A DNA stretch of 64,000 bases from Isoetes taiwanensis (lineage: Eukaryota > Streptophyta > Lycopodiopsida > Isoetales > Isoetaceae), in assembly GCA_021234155.1 (NCBI GenBank), contig JAJEKV010000032.1, positions 4,777,835 through 4,841,834 of the forward strand, in the 5' to 3' direction. This document shows positions 53,812 through 64,000 of this stretch, in pieces (within the stretch, counting starts at the first letter, position 1; each line of letters opens with the position of its first letter). A model generated the notes under the pieces. That model did not search any database. It saw nothing but the letters and a program-made list of their open reading frames with translations, and was not told the origin of the DNA. The position numbers were made by a program, and so were the translations under genes.

Positions 53812-53883
53812 CTATCGTGGTGGTCGTCTAGTTGTTAGGCCCTTTGGTTGGTGTGTCTCACACCCAGTTCAAAGCCCATCGAA
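53812..53883 (+). other. tRNA-like sequence (possible SINE head)
   Basis: GGTCGTCTAGTTGTTAGGCC resembles the A box of tRNA-Glu/Asp, and 30 bases on CAGTTCAAAGCCC resembles the B box GGTTCRANNCC. The stems do not close well, so it is not a working tRNA. An AT-rich tail follows. It could be the promoter head of a SINE or a decayed tRNA. Confidence 0.3.
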
Positions 53884-55627
53884 CCATTTATTCATTTTAT
53901 TCTATTATATACTTTTTTAACTTTTCCATGTCAAAACTGCTATTCTTCTACATGGGATTGTTATGTTGTATTATCTTTTAAAGTGTGTTTATTTGCCATA
54001 TTAAAGGGTAATTAAATAGTAGTTGGTTGCAAGTAAAATTTAACCTAATTTAACTTATCAATGGGTGAGAATTCACCCTAATAGTAGATTGCATTCACCC
54101 ACATGTTAATTTGCGTGTGGATGAATCTATCTCCTCCTTCTATGGTAGCTTCATATTATCAAGAATTAAGATAATGCCGTTATAGCCTTTTAATATCCAT
54201 ATATGAAGTCATAATAAATCTATATAATATATTATGGCGGCCATTCCTCCATCCTACTAAGGGCACATACGCACCATATAGAAAAGATAGTGTAAAGTTG
54301 AATTGCATATTTGTCTTTTCCTTTGTCTCATGCGCCTTTATTGTTTATGTTTTTGGCACTCTTTTTTTTTATTTGAAGCCTAGAATTGGCCCAATCTCCA
54401 CTTTGTACTTTGCTTCAGGCACTGAATTTGATCTTGGGTTCTTTGGTGTGCCAATATATAACCTTGTATGATAAACATCAATTTACATTTTCAGGCGCGA
54501 CGAATAAAATTTCATGACAAACATACGCATGATATACCCCCTGAAACTTGGCAGCAAATCAAATTAAATAGCATGCACTTACAGTATAGTTGTCCCTTTG
54601 TATTAACTATACGGTTGTCGTGGTTCCAAATATTTGTAATATATCACTCTAGGACACGTCTATATGGTGTATTCATGTATGCATGTATATGGGTTTTATT
54701 CCATCTTTCTTTCACAGTCACTGATCTACGGGATATTCTCGATATTGTGCCATGGATATAAACATTTTCAGCACAAATAAAAAAACATCTTTTAATGGTG
54801 CAAATCGAACATATGATCGAAATGTTTGGCACATTATTCACCGTAACCAAAATTTGCAAATATAACCATTGTTCAAACAATAAAGAAAACACAGCATCTC
54901 TTCACACATCCGGAAACCCTGTGGAGAAAAAGCAGGTGCAAAGGACTCGAACCTCCAGGTATTGATGGTCTTAGCAGAGCCCAAACTCACAAGTCACCTG
55001 CAAAGACGAATTTGTATCCCAAATTTTTTGCTTCCATACTGTTAAAGCCATGTATTTTTCAAACAAACAAGGTGGCTCCACAAGTTATTCTCCAACGTCC
55101 AAAATAAAATGTTGTTGACAGCTTGGATTTTATAGCAGACACAACCCTGCAGATCAAGATTCACTAAGATCTTGCATCAAACAATAAGCTTTAACTTGGA
55201 TCCAAAAAAACAATCCGTTGATAAAAAAATCTGCAGCTCATGCCAAGAAAGAATCAATGATTATTGAAAAACTGTACAAAAAAATGAGAGAGCAGAATCA
55301 ATGCGACATTCTGCTACTATTACAAACTCCTTACAAACTCTATCATGAATCTCTTGTCTACGAATCAATGGAAATTGAAGCACACCGAGTAGAGAGTAAT
55401 TCTCAGAGCCAGTCTACTATCAAACAATCTATAAGGTGGGGGTGCCACCAATGGTGAACTTAAGGTAAAATTCACTCACAAATTCACATGGCCGTGTAAA
55501 ATCATAATTTTTTTTTCACAAACTTGTGCTCTAGCACATGCTGAATCCAAATCAATCTGTTAACTATCCTAAAAATCAATCATCACTTCGTAATTACCAT
55601 TCAAAGTCAGGGGGTCTGAACCCCTTG
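53884..55627. other. Intergenic, no gene seen
   Basis: AT-rich. Short frames at 54468-54761 and 55218-55457 (+) lack recognisable content. A single CAATGGTGAAC at about 55448 matches the core of the phased array that follows. Confidence 0.45.
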
Positions 55628-55842
55628 ATGGTGATATGCTTGCTCCAATGGTGCACAGAATATATGTGATGCAAGGAGCCTTATTGGTGAGGAGGTCATT
55701 ATAAAATGGTGATGAGATGCTCCATACATGGTGAAGCATTAAGAATGACATGGTGATGGTCTGATCAGACCGCGGTGATTTAAATAGCCAGAATGGTGAG
55801 TTTAATTCCCTGAATGGTGCAAAGAATTTCGTGACATGGTGA
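55628..55842 (+). repeat. 22-bp phased array of ATGGTGA motifs
   Basis: The core ATGGTGA (or one-base variants) starts at 55628, 55648, 55684, 55706, 55728, 55750, 55772, 55793, 55814 and 55836, plus a deleted form ATGTGA at 55664. From 55684 on the spacing is 22, 22, 22, 22, 21, 21, 22. The 14-15 bases between cores share almost nothing from unit to unit. Since 22 is not a multiple of three, this is not a protein repeat. Confidence 0.8.
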
Positions 55843-55937
55843 CAAGAAGAACTCAAAAACTTAAAAAAAAGATTACTTCAATACTTAACCTATGAACTAG
55901 ATTAATTGTTGAAATGACAATACATGCATTTTTTGTC

Positions 55938-56432
55938 TCAAAGACCCAAACTTTGGAGGTGTTGTTCTGCTTGAGACCTATATAGTTCATCTAAGCCTTT
56001 AAGCTTTCCATTAGCTTGAGATTCTTCATCAGAATCTGATGAATTTGGAGTAAGATGTTCATTTAGCTTCTGTTTTTTTCCTGCAGCGCATGTCCCATGA
56101 ACAAAGTTGGATTTTCTCAAGGCTACAAGGCAAGGTCACATCATCTTGGTTGGCCAAGGGTAAATTTATAAATAAATCTAAACCTTAGCTGCTTGATAAG
56201 TTTTCAGCATTAGGCAATTGATGGACATTTTCAGCTTGACATTCATTATTTTCATGCATAGATTGTTTAGTAAGAAATTCACTTGTTAGAATAAGTGGGC
56301 CATCATCCAAGTCCTGTGCCTTCGATTCCATCATTTTTTTAGTTTTCGTCCTCACTCTTTTGGGCCTTTCTGCAACAAATTCTTGGTTCTCAAACGCAGC
56401 CCTTTCTAAAGCTGCCCTCTTTGCTGCTTACT
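55938..56432 (-). other. Two unclassified ORFs next to LINE-F
   Basis: On the minus strand an open stretch from 56432 (no ATG at its start) reads AAKRAALERAAFENQEF and continues about 80 codons with acidic and basic patches to a stop. After about 85 bases and an acceptor-like CTTGTAG a second frame (to 55938) reads SNFVHGTCAAGKKQKLNEHL and ends SQAEQHLQSLGL. They may be the last exons of a host or element gene interrupted by LINE-F. Not recognised. Confidence 0.3.
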
Positions 56433-57523
56433 CAAAAGAATATAAAGAGTCCATGGGGCTTAAAACCCAGTGGAGAAGATGTCCACTAGAGCTACACTAC
56501 CACCACATACATAACACAGAAAAGCAGAGAATATATATCACGATGAGCACAACTGTTTGTTATGACTAAGCCTGAATTTGAAGATATCGCTCCCAAATGA
56601 CACTCTTGACGTCATCCTTTAAGGAAGAATACTTGTACGCCTTTACAATGCGACTACGAGCATCACTAAGCACTTGCGTATCTGAAAAGACCTGTCCCTT
56701 GAAGATGAGGAGATTTCGTCTCTTCCAGATGGACCAGATGATCCAAGCAGATGCTAAGTGGAAAGCCCTCTTTGCCAACTTGTCCCAAGAACTAGGATAG
56801 ACTGGCAATAGAACATGCTGACTATTCAAGTCACAATGGAAAAGGCTCAAAAGCCACTGCCAAGCAAGTCGAACATGGTGACACAAGAAAAAACAGTGCT
56901 CAATTGTCTCATTCCTTTGCATGCAAAGAGGGCAGATCAAAGAGACTTCTAGACGAAATTTATGAACAACAGTGTTTACCCGCACGCATCTGTGAATGAT
57001 CTGCCACTATAAGATAGATAGCTTAGGATGCAGAGCAATTTATCCCAAACCCATCGCCAGACTATTTTCCAATGAGGCTCCGGGATAACTAAAGACCATT
57101 TTGGCATTGGAGGCAACACTTCAGGATGAAGCAAGACCACATACATTGAGTGCACCAGGTGCTCCTCCTTATCACTACCATGAACCACCAAGAGCTGGGG
57201 AGCCATGTCTTGTGGATGTGGAGGAAGCGTAGCAGCTACTTTTTTCCAAATGCCACGGTCTCAACGAAGGAGGAGGAACTTCAATCTGAACTCATTCCAC
57301 GTCAATAATCTTGTCTCATTATACCATGCAGATACTATGAGCACACCCGCTGCTCACCATCGTTGCTGCGTCAATGGATGGACAGAAGAGATCAACGGAC
57401 AATCAAAGGGATCCACCAGCAACTGGCTGTAGGATCTATGTGGGCCATCAGATGGAATTGAAACATGCACGTAGTCTCCCAATTAGCTAGCAACCACTTG
57501 AGGAAAGGAGAGGCATTAGGATG
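56433..57523 (-). mobile_element. LINE-F: truncated copy of the LINE-E family
   Basis: Frames 57206-56976 and 56985-56566 match the C-terminal region of LINE-E almost codon for codon (HSMYVVLLHPEVLPPMPKW, CPLCMQRNETIEHC, WIIWSIWKRRNLL). It also keeps the true C terminus SSLKDDVKSVIWERYLQIQ that LINE-E lost to its insertion. The 5' cut is at about 57523, inside the connection region. The 3' untranslated part runs to TTTTGAGTAA at about 56433 and lacks the A tail. High similarity to LINE-E suggests a recent common source. Confidence 0.8.
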
Positions 57524-59520
57524 AGAATGGATGCCCTAAAGGGTGATACACTTGCTCTAATAAACCTAAGCTCTAACAACTCCTGGAACTGCTTCTTTAG
57601 CTCTGTTAGCTCTGGGGTGCTCATCCTATAAAGAGCCTTACTAATAAGCTTAGCATCTGGTGCTAGAGTGATCTCAGATTCCATGCCTCTATAGGGCGAT
57701 AGCTCACGGATTTCGTCCGGAAAGACATCATAAAATTCCCTAATTACCCTACCAACTGCCCTAGGCAATTGCTTTAAGCTTAACTCTTTCTAATGCTTCT
57801 GGTTTGGCTCAACAGTCTCTAGTCTAGGGATGTACTCAACCTCATCCCTCATCATGCATCTATGAAACTGCTTCAAAGATATACACCGCATTACAGAAGG
57901 AGTTTCCGTACTTTTGATCACAAAGTAGTTGCCATTAGATGCCATGATCGAAATCTCATGGTTATCGCAGTCAATCATTGCTTTTGCCAGCTTCAGGAAC
58001 TCCATGCCAACTATAAGGTCATACTTACCAATGTCCTTACTTCCACACCCATGGTCAAGTTGGTTCCACTTGGACCTATGTCCAAGTTGACCCTTCTTCC
58101 ATACTATGGCGAATAGCCCCACTTGCCATGCTCACCGGCCTTGACTTCGGCTTAAGGGTTCTAGACTTCAACAAAGCTGCCAATCTAGGAGATGCGAAGT
58201 TGTGCGAGCTGCCTGTGTATAAGGACTACACAGGGCTTATCATCTATTATCCCCTCTGCTGAGATGACTGTAGATTGACTTCCAACATTATCGGTCTCAA
58301 TTGCTGCATAAATCTTACACTCACCGTCAATGTAGTCGCGTGCCTCCTCCTCATCGTCGTTCTCGTCCCGCTCTGTGGATGATTTTCAGTGTATGAGTTC
58401 TGACAAAGCTGCTTGCATGACGAATGGGCAATCGAATGTGTGGTGCCTTGGTTGGAAGCATCTAAAGTATAGCTTCTTCTTGATGCATTCTTCCCTCTTC
58501 TCCTTAGGGATGCTGTCCAAAAAATATTTAACTGACCTTCCCACTGATGAGCCTGGTGCCTGTTAGTCCTTGGATGAAAATTTCTTGCCTCCTCTGCCTT
58601 GTGACTGCTGGTTCACCAATTGGATAGCTTGCTTCTTCAGAGTGTAAGAACCCGTTGCTTTCCTTTTTTCATAAAAACACTGTTTCTGTGGTGGAGTATG
58701 GGTCTCTTCTAAGCTCAATGTTTTGTCTTCTGTTTTTCCCACTGTTCTTGGGTTAATGGCTCAGACAATATTCTTGATGTTACTGTTCAGACCTTCAATG
58801 TATCCATCTACTGCCTGCCTTTCTGTTATCCTTGGCACATTCAACCTTAGTCTCATGAATTCCTCAATGTACTTGGTTATTAACATGTTACCTTGCCCAA
58901 GGCGGTAGAACTGTTGGATCTGCCTACTCGTATGTGACTGTGGAATATAGTATTTCTGGAAAGCTTTGCTCAGAGTCTTAAATATGCAGTTGTTCCTCTT
59001 CAGCGTGTTTGATTTTGCATAACCCTTCCACTATATTCGTACTGGCCCAATAAGATTTGCAGTTGCCACCTTACCAATGTTCTTGTCTTTCATCCCATAC
59101 GAGTTTCCAAAATTCCTTCATCTCATCTAACCATGCTTCGGCCTCCATGCCTGACCTGTCTTTCCTCGAAAACTGCTCTAACTTTCGGGTCTTCCAGCCA
59201 TTGCCCGTGGTGCTATCAATTTTCTTCTAGTAGTCATCAGCTTTGTAGTTCCTCTGCTTCCCCTGAGAGCTATCTGACTCACTCTCATAAGTGCTATATG
59301 ACGCGCTGTCCATGCTGTTATCTGGGCTAGAACTCAAAGGGCTAGGGCCTCTCTGTGTCTCCTCTTTCTTTTCTTGTTTTCAAGTGCCCTTGGTGCTGCT
59401 TCAAGTTCTGGCTGGTCTATCAGTGCTTCCCCTTGAAGAGGTGGTGGTGGAGGTGGAACTGCCGACCATCCTGTATTCATCCTTACTGGCATGTGTTATG
59501 ACCATAACATTCTTGTTGTG
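57524..59520 (-). mobile_element. Ty3/gypsy retrotransposon remnant (gag, protease linker, start of RT)
   Basis: Reading on the minus strand from about 59500: an acidic/serine-rich gag start, a gag core with a WLDEMKEFW-like block, a degenerate zinc knuckle (CFQPRHHTFDCP near 58470-58435), the protease-RT linker (MRCISLKQFHRCMMRDEVEY), and the N-terminal RT motif (FPDEIRELSPYRGMESEI ... LKKQFQELLELRFIRASVSP). RT breaks off at about 57524, where LINE-F starts. Stops and shifts are frequent. No LTR is seen in the window. Confidence 0.75.
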
Positions 59521-60239
59521 ACCATAACAGAGAAACGCAAGAATGCTACTGGATATAACGCTCTACAATGTGTGGATGAGATTCTCTCCTGGAGTGAAAT
59601 GATGAGAACCAGGAGTTAAGGGTTTCTTTTTTTCTTTTTTCTTTTTTTTTGAGGAAAAGGAAGGATTTGATATTAATCATAATTAAAAAACATACATATA
59701 TCAAAAAGGCTCAGAGCCCGCAAAAAGGTAGTAGAATGTAAACTAAACCAAAACCAAAAGCCATTTCTGGCATACTGATCAGTAATCTCTGTATTGTAGA
59801 CCTCAATTCAAAGCCAAATACCACTTGCATGGGCAGAATTTTGAAGAGGAAGGGGAGATTGAATCGGCAGAGAAGACAGATTTAACAGGGAAGCCGGGAT
59901 TGCAGGGAGATCAGGGAAGGAATGAGTGGCAGTAAGGGGCATGGCAAAGGAAGGGGGGCAATCCAGTTGATCTCAGACCAGGATGGAGTAAGCAACAATA
60001 ATTCATCAAGGGGAACTTGTATAATATCTAGAAGAACACCAGCAGCTGCTTCACACCTGCCTTTATGATAGTAGTACATCGATCTCAAACACAAAAATTG
60101 ATGTTCTGTAAGCAGACGGTTATTGGCACCAATAAACTTATGTAGGATGTGTGCATTGTATGCCTCTTTGAGAAGGAATTTGAGCCGGAAAGTTGCCCTT
60201 ACAGCTTTGCTTGGAGTCCCCGAATGATGAACAGGGACG

Positions 60240-60971
60240 TCATCCGATAATGTGGTTCCCCTGAAGACTTGTACCACACTGTTCAAGAATGCTGCAGTCC
60301 ACAAAAGAATTTTGGTCAATGAAGGAGTCAAACCGAACAACAAAGAAGTCAGACTTGAAAGACCCCCAAGGCAACCAATCTATATCATATTTCTCCAATT
60401 TTGAAGCCTTATGGGCCATAGCACATCTAACAAGCTCAAACTGAAAATTGAGCTTCATCCAGTTAAGATCACACTTCCTATTTGCCAAAGCCACATTATT
60501 TCTGTGCTTCCAGACAATCCACAAGGCTAACTGCAAGATGGTTGAATTCACCTGGGAGTTTTGAAGATGGAAGAATTGAGCCATGTTGGAGATAGAATCC
60601 ATATCAGGGATATTCAACTTAGAACCAATCCGAGACAGCCACTTCCAGAAATCCAGAATCCTGGGACAAGTGAAAATGTGTAGAACCATCTCATCTTGAC
60701 TGTTACAAAGGGGACAAAGAGGGCTAGGAACATTCTTAAACTGCCTCTTAATCATATTTATGTTACTTAGCAAGGCATTTTGAAGGACCAGCCAGGCAAA
60801 CACCTTAATTTTAGGGCAGGAATAGGATTGCCAATTGGAGAAGAGGATCTTCTTAAAGTTTTTGGTAGAAAGACCCTGAAGGGCAGCATATTTCCTCCTC
60901 TTCTGGGGAAGGCAGACATGGTAAATTTTGGAGACTCTATAACTTCTTTTCACTTTGAAAAAACAGTTCAA
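60240..60971 (-). pseudogene. LINE-G zinc domain and C-terminal region
   Basis: A 243-codon frame: a W..Y.CPKIKVFAWL block, the zinc ligands C-x2-C ... H-x4-C (CPLCNSQDEMVLHIFTC), the W-x2-WK-RNN motif, and a less typical C-terminal extension (FVVRFDSFIDQNSF). The extension might be the start of an RNase H-like domain, but no DEDD residues can be assigned. The frame overlaps the next one downstream by 104 bases, which shows a frameshift. Confidence 0.65.
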
Positions 60972-60984
60972 AGGAGAATGGCTC

Positions 60985-62140
60985 TCACCCTTGCCATCCT
61001 TTCCCAGAACAGGAGAATAAGTCTAGACAACCTGTGTTGGTTACCCCTCCCCTAATTTTCCTCTTAACAATCTCCCAGGGAATCCACTTGCCATTCTCGT
61101 CAATAAGGTCTCTAACAAGTAAGATATTAGCTCTGTGCCACTTTTTGTAGCAGGTGGGGTGGCATATAGCCATAGCAAAGTAGGAGGGTGGGGCTAAGAT
61201 GGGAGACCAAAAGATTGAGGTATCTCTAACAGAGTTAGTGATTTTGTCATGGTTGAACTTACTAGCCACTTTCTCCCAAGCATTGAAAATGCTCCTTAGA
61301 AGAGAAGAGGTGTTGATAGCACATTTGAAGTCATAGAAAGCAGAATCTGGAAGTTGGTGCATTAAAGTGGAGCTTCCCAAAGGTTTACTTTTGTTAAACC
61401 AAAATCTAATGAAATCCATAGCAGGAGACTGGAATCCAGAAATGGCTTTCCACACATTTTTGGCACCAAGGATCTGAGCCTGAAGGAAAAGGGATTTACA
61501 ACCCAGCCCTCCAGCCTTCCTACTATGAGTGAGCTCATCCCAAGCAGACAGATGGGTCCCTTGCCAAATGTATTCTTTAATGCACTGTTCAATCTTGTTG
61601 TAAGAGGCCTTGTCAGCAATGAAGGCAGGAGAGAAGTACACATGGCTACTGCCCAAGACAGAATTAGCAATTAGAATTCTACCAGCCAAGGAGAGGGATC
61701 CTTTGAGCATTAAGAGCTTTTTTCGAATCCTATTAATCAAAGGTTGCCAAGCCACCTTGTGAGACATTTGAACAGCAAGGGGAAGTCCCAACAAGGTCAG
61801 GTACAAAATTGATACCATGAGTATTGAGATGAGGGTACGAGCTGTCAGAAAGAATAGAACACTTAGCATAGTTCAACTGAATCCCAGATGCAGCACCAAA
61901 CTTGGTTATACAGTCCATGAGATTGTTCAGACTATTATTAACTGCTTTAGTCATGATGAAAGTATCATCAGCATACTGGAGGATGGACAGCTGTTTATCA
62001 GATTGAGGCATTTGCAGGCCCTGGATCAGACCTTTATCCTGATAGGAGGAAATCGATTTGGTGAGAATTTCGGCAGCAATGATAAATAAATAAGGGGCCA
62101 GAGGGCACCCTTGCCTCACTCCTCTTTGAATATGTAGCAT
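60985..62140 (-). pseudogene. LINE-G reverse transcriptase, palm-thumb-connection
   Basis: Frames 62140-61733 and 61869-60985. The first has RQGCPLAPYLFIIAAEIL and the catalytic QYADDTFIM; the second starts in the LGLPLAV motif and carries SLAGRILIANSV, EYIWQG, GGLGCKSLF and a W-rich end. A one-base shift near 61800 separates them. Upstream RT motifs continue beyond the insertion at 63648. Confidence 0.8.
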
Positions 62141-62256
62141 AATAACAGGGGGTTTTCTTTGTGTTTTTGTACGCTTTTCACTAAGGTTTTCCTATGATTT
62201 CGTGATGTATTCAAATGGATGTATTAATGCGTACATCTAGAGTGCACCATTTCTGA

Positions 62257-62453
62257 GCCATTGATTTTAGCCTTTTTTTTTCAATGGTCAACAACCAATG
62301 GCTCACAACAAAAGCCCTTTTTTTTGTGCGTGTGGTGCATAATGGGCACATGAAGGGCCATTGATTTTAGCCTTTTTTTCAATGGTCAACAACCAATGGC
62401 TCACAACAAAAGCCCTCTTTTTTTGTGTGTGGTGCATAATGGGCACATGAAGG
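62257..62453. repeat. 100-bp tandem duplication
   Basis: Two direct copies begin GCCATTGATTTTAGCC at 62257 and 62357 and run through CAATGGTCAACAACCAATGG, CTCACAACAAAAGCCC and ATAATGGGCACATGAAGGG, with only small length changes in T runs. Confidence 0.85.
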
Positions 62454-63135
62454 GCTTGAAGGGCGCATGTAGTGCAGTTTTCCCGCCGGCAACACATTTC
62501 TTATCATAACTTTTGATCCAGAGCTCTGTTTGAGATGATTTTTATTGCATTGGAAAGCTCTCTCCGAGATCTTTTTAATAGTGTATGATATGGATATGTT
62601 TGGTTAAGTTATGTATGCTATTCGGCCGGGTTTGATAGGCTTTCACATCCCACCAGCTGATTAATACAGGATTGCGCTATTGGATATTATTTTATGGCTC
62701 ATTCCGAATGAAGCTTGCAAAAAATTACCATGCATTTTTAGATTTTGAGGCAGTTATTAAGCAAATTCCAAGGCTTCTAGGCAGAAAAGTTTCCCACTTT
62801 GGTTTCTCACCACAAGAATCCATGGAGGCCAAAGGCTGCTGTTAAATTCCAGTTGAAAAATGTTTGTGTATGGGTGTTGCAAACTTTATGACTTTCAGAA
62901 TAATGGGATCAATCTGCTCTATCTTTATGATAACTTTTACTTATGTTCTATTTGTTTTATTGTGATCAAATTCAAAAGCTACAGGTGATGAAAGCCTCAA
63001 ATAAATTCTAGTTTTTTTCTGGTTTGAATTCTAAATTTTTTGTCACATCTGGGAGGGACGTCCCTAAGGCCCCGAAGGGGCCAAAAAAATTATTTTGCAA
63101 TACAAACCATTAACATCCAGCATATAAAAATAAAA

Positions 63136-63648
63136 TCCCCCAACACATAACAACCATTGACATTAACAACCAACACATAACTACCATTGACATTAATTAA
63201 CACAACCATTGGGTCCGACACATTTAAATTAAAATCCCTCTTTAAACCCCCTTTGGTTTGGGTGCATATTCACACGGGGGGTGACGTAGGGCAGCGAGAG
63301 CCCTCATAATTGTATTGTGCACGTACGAAATCAACACCATATACTATTCCGCTTGAAATCTTATAGTATTTTGCGAATCTTGTTATACAGTATAGCAAAT
63401 TTTGTACTTGCATACCCCACAAACGAGGAACTTTACGTACGGTGTAGATTAAGGAATAAGGGGTGAATATGCCTATCCAACAGCTCTCGTTGCCCGGAGT
63501 CACCCCCCGTGTGAATATGCACCCAAACCAAAGGGGGTTTAAAGAGGGATTTTAATTTAAATGTGTCGGACCCAATGGTTGTGTTAATTAATGTCAATGG
63601 TAGTTATGTGTTGGTTGTTAATGTCAATGGTTGTTATGTGTTGGGGGA
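63136..63648. repeat. Perfect 150-bp inverted repeat with 213-bp spacer
   Basis: The left arm 63136-63285 (starts TCCCCCAACACATAAC) and the right arm 63499-63648 (ends GTTATGTGTTGGGGGA) are identical as reverse complements over all 150 bases by eye, and continue imperfectly inward for about 15 more. Each arm contains a diverged 28-bp direct repeat (CCAACACATAAC-A/T-ACCATTG). This looks like a young MITE or a long hairpin locus. Confidence 0.9.
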
Positions 63649-63993
63649 AGAAGTCAGTGGGAGCTCCATTAATAAGAACACAGGAAGAAGCATTTGGTTC
63701 ACTCCCATAATGAGTTTAATAAGGTAGGGGTGAATGCCTATATGACTGAGAGACTTCTCAAGGAACTTCCAAGAAATACAATCATAAGCTCTTCTAAAGT
63801 CCAACTTAAGAAGAACACAACCTTGCTTAGATAACTTATTCCAATGGAGAGCTTCATTAGCAGCTATATAGTTGTCCAAGATAGATCTATTAGGTAAAAA
63901 AGCAGATTGGCAGGCATTTATTTTGTTTTGAAGATGTACCACCAATCTACCAGCAATGATTTTAGCCATCAATTTGTACATGGTGGTGGTCAA
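63649..63993 (-). pseudogene. LINE-G reverse transcriptase, finger-palm part
   Basis: A 119-codon frame entering from beyond the window: MYKLMAKIIAGRL, CQSAFLPNRSILDNYIAANE and the palm motif VLLKLDFRRAYDCISW with the first catalytic Asp. Next to the insertion the coding frame shifts by one or two bases (VLINGAPTDFF is in another phase from the frame's own end). Confidence 0.8.
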
Positions 63994-64000
63994 GGAAATA

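Larger units (their letters stand above)
62153..63648. mobile_element. Insertion inside LINE-G RT, flanked by GGGGG
   Basis: LINE-G RT reads GAPTDFF up to about 63649 and resumes at HIQRGVRQ near 62130, so about 1.5 kb is foreign. GGGGG is present at both junctions (62148-62152 and 63643-63647), compatible with a 5-base target duplication or with insertion into a G run. The insert holds a 100-bp tandem pair, an AT-rich middle with GGGACGTCCC and GGCCCCGAAGGGGCC palindromes, and, at its right end, a perfect 150-bp inverted repeat. Confidence 0.65.
59650..64000 (-). mobile_element. LINE-G: long non-LTR retrotransposon, runs off the window, split by an insertion
   Basis: The T-rich run at 59625-59650 is its A tail. 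Reading from 64000 downward: RT fingers and palm (FLPNRSILDN, VLLKLDFRRAYDCISW), then an insertion (62153-63648), then RQGCPLAPYLF, QYADDTFIM, GLPLAVQMS, a SLAGRILIANSV block, and the zinc domain CPLCNSQDEMVLHIFTC in frame 60971-60240, followed by a tail of uncertain nature (60343-59882). It differs from LINE-E in sequence (LPLAV instead of IPVG), so it is another family. Single-base shifts break the frames; otherwise fairly well kept. Confidence 0.85.

Noticed and set aside
54930-55000. tRNA-like fold on the minus strand with a perfect 7-bp acceptor (GCAGGTG/CACCTGC) and a TTCGAGT loop
   Set aside because: The D arm and anticodon arm cannot be formed, and no isotype fits. Probably a chance fold or a very old tRNA relic.

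Overview
This is nuclear DNA from a land plant. The evidence is a TTTAGGG-type telomere repeat, a plant L-type lectin receptor kinase, a plant-type PEX11, plant LINE and Ty3/gypsy relatives, small GT-AG introns and AT-rich intergenic sequence. The mix of many decayed LINEs, a pogo-like transposon and an NXPE-type esterase gene makes a non-flowering plant (fern, lycophyte or bryophyte) more likely than a crop angiosperm, but that is inference. Four protein genes look intact: an NXPE/PC-esterase-like type II membrane protein (12704-14569, +, 2 exons), an L-type lectin receptor-like kinase (36956-38779, -, no intron), a YjbQ-family secondary thiamine-phosphate synthase (39819-41354, +, 8 exons) and the peroxisome proliferation factor PEX11 (51049-52713, -, 7 exons). 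In the three spliced genes every exon junction I traced keeps the reading frame. Layout: 0.9-11.4 kb holds four decayed LINE pieces, a fold-back MITE and a dispersed hairpin repeat. 11.9-14.6 kb has a self-inverted tandem array and then the esterase gene. 14.8-16.35 kb is an almost pure pyrimidine tract. 19.3-26.7 kb is one long LINE split by a 2.4-kb compound insertion, which itself carries a TATA-driven ORF, telomere repeats, two tRNA loci and a gypsy scrap. 27-31.4 kb holds a small TA-flanked MITE, a 190-bp satellite, hairpin repeats and a small element holding a captured exon. 31.75-36.43 kb is a whole TA-flanked pogo-like DNA transposon with a broken transposase and a convergent, apparently intact second gene. 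36.9-41.4 kb and 51.0-52.7 kb are the gene islands. 44-49 kb is a duplicated block with a decayed enolase-phosphatase E1 gene. 55.6-64 kb is again mobile DNA: a 22-bp phased motif array, a LINE piece fused to a gypsy fragment, and a LINE split by an insertion ending in a perfect 150-bp inverted repeat. The four intact genes have unrelated jobs (cell-surface/Golgi ester chemistry, membrane signalling, thiamine-phosphate or detoxification chemistry, peroxisome division) and show no operon-like or cluster logic. The window is best read as scattered housekeeping genes in a sea of nested transposons. The most unusual signals are the two-gene pogo-like element, the phased ATGGTGA array, the perfect 150-bp and 31-bp inverted repeats, and the 1.5-kb strand-asymmetric pyrimidine tract.
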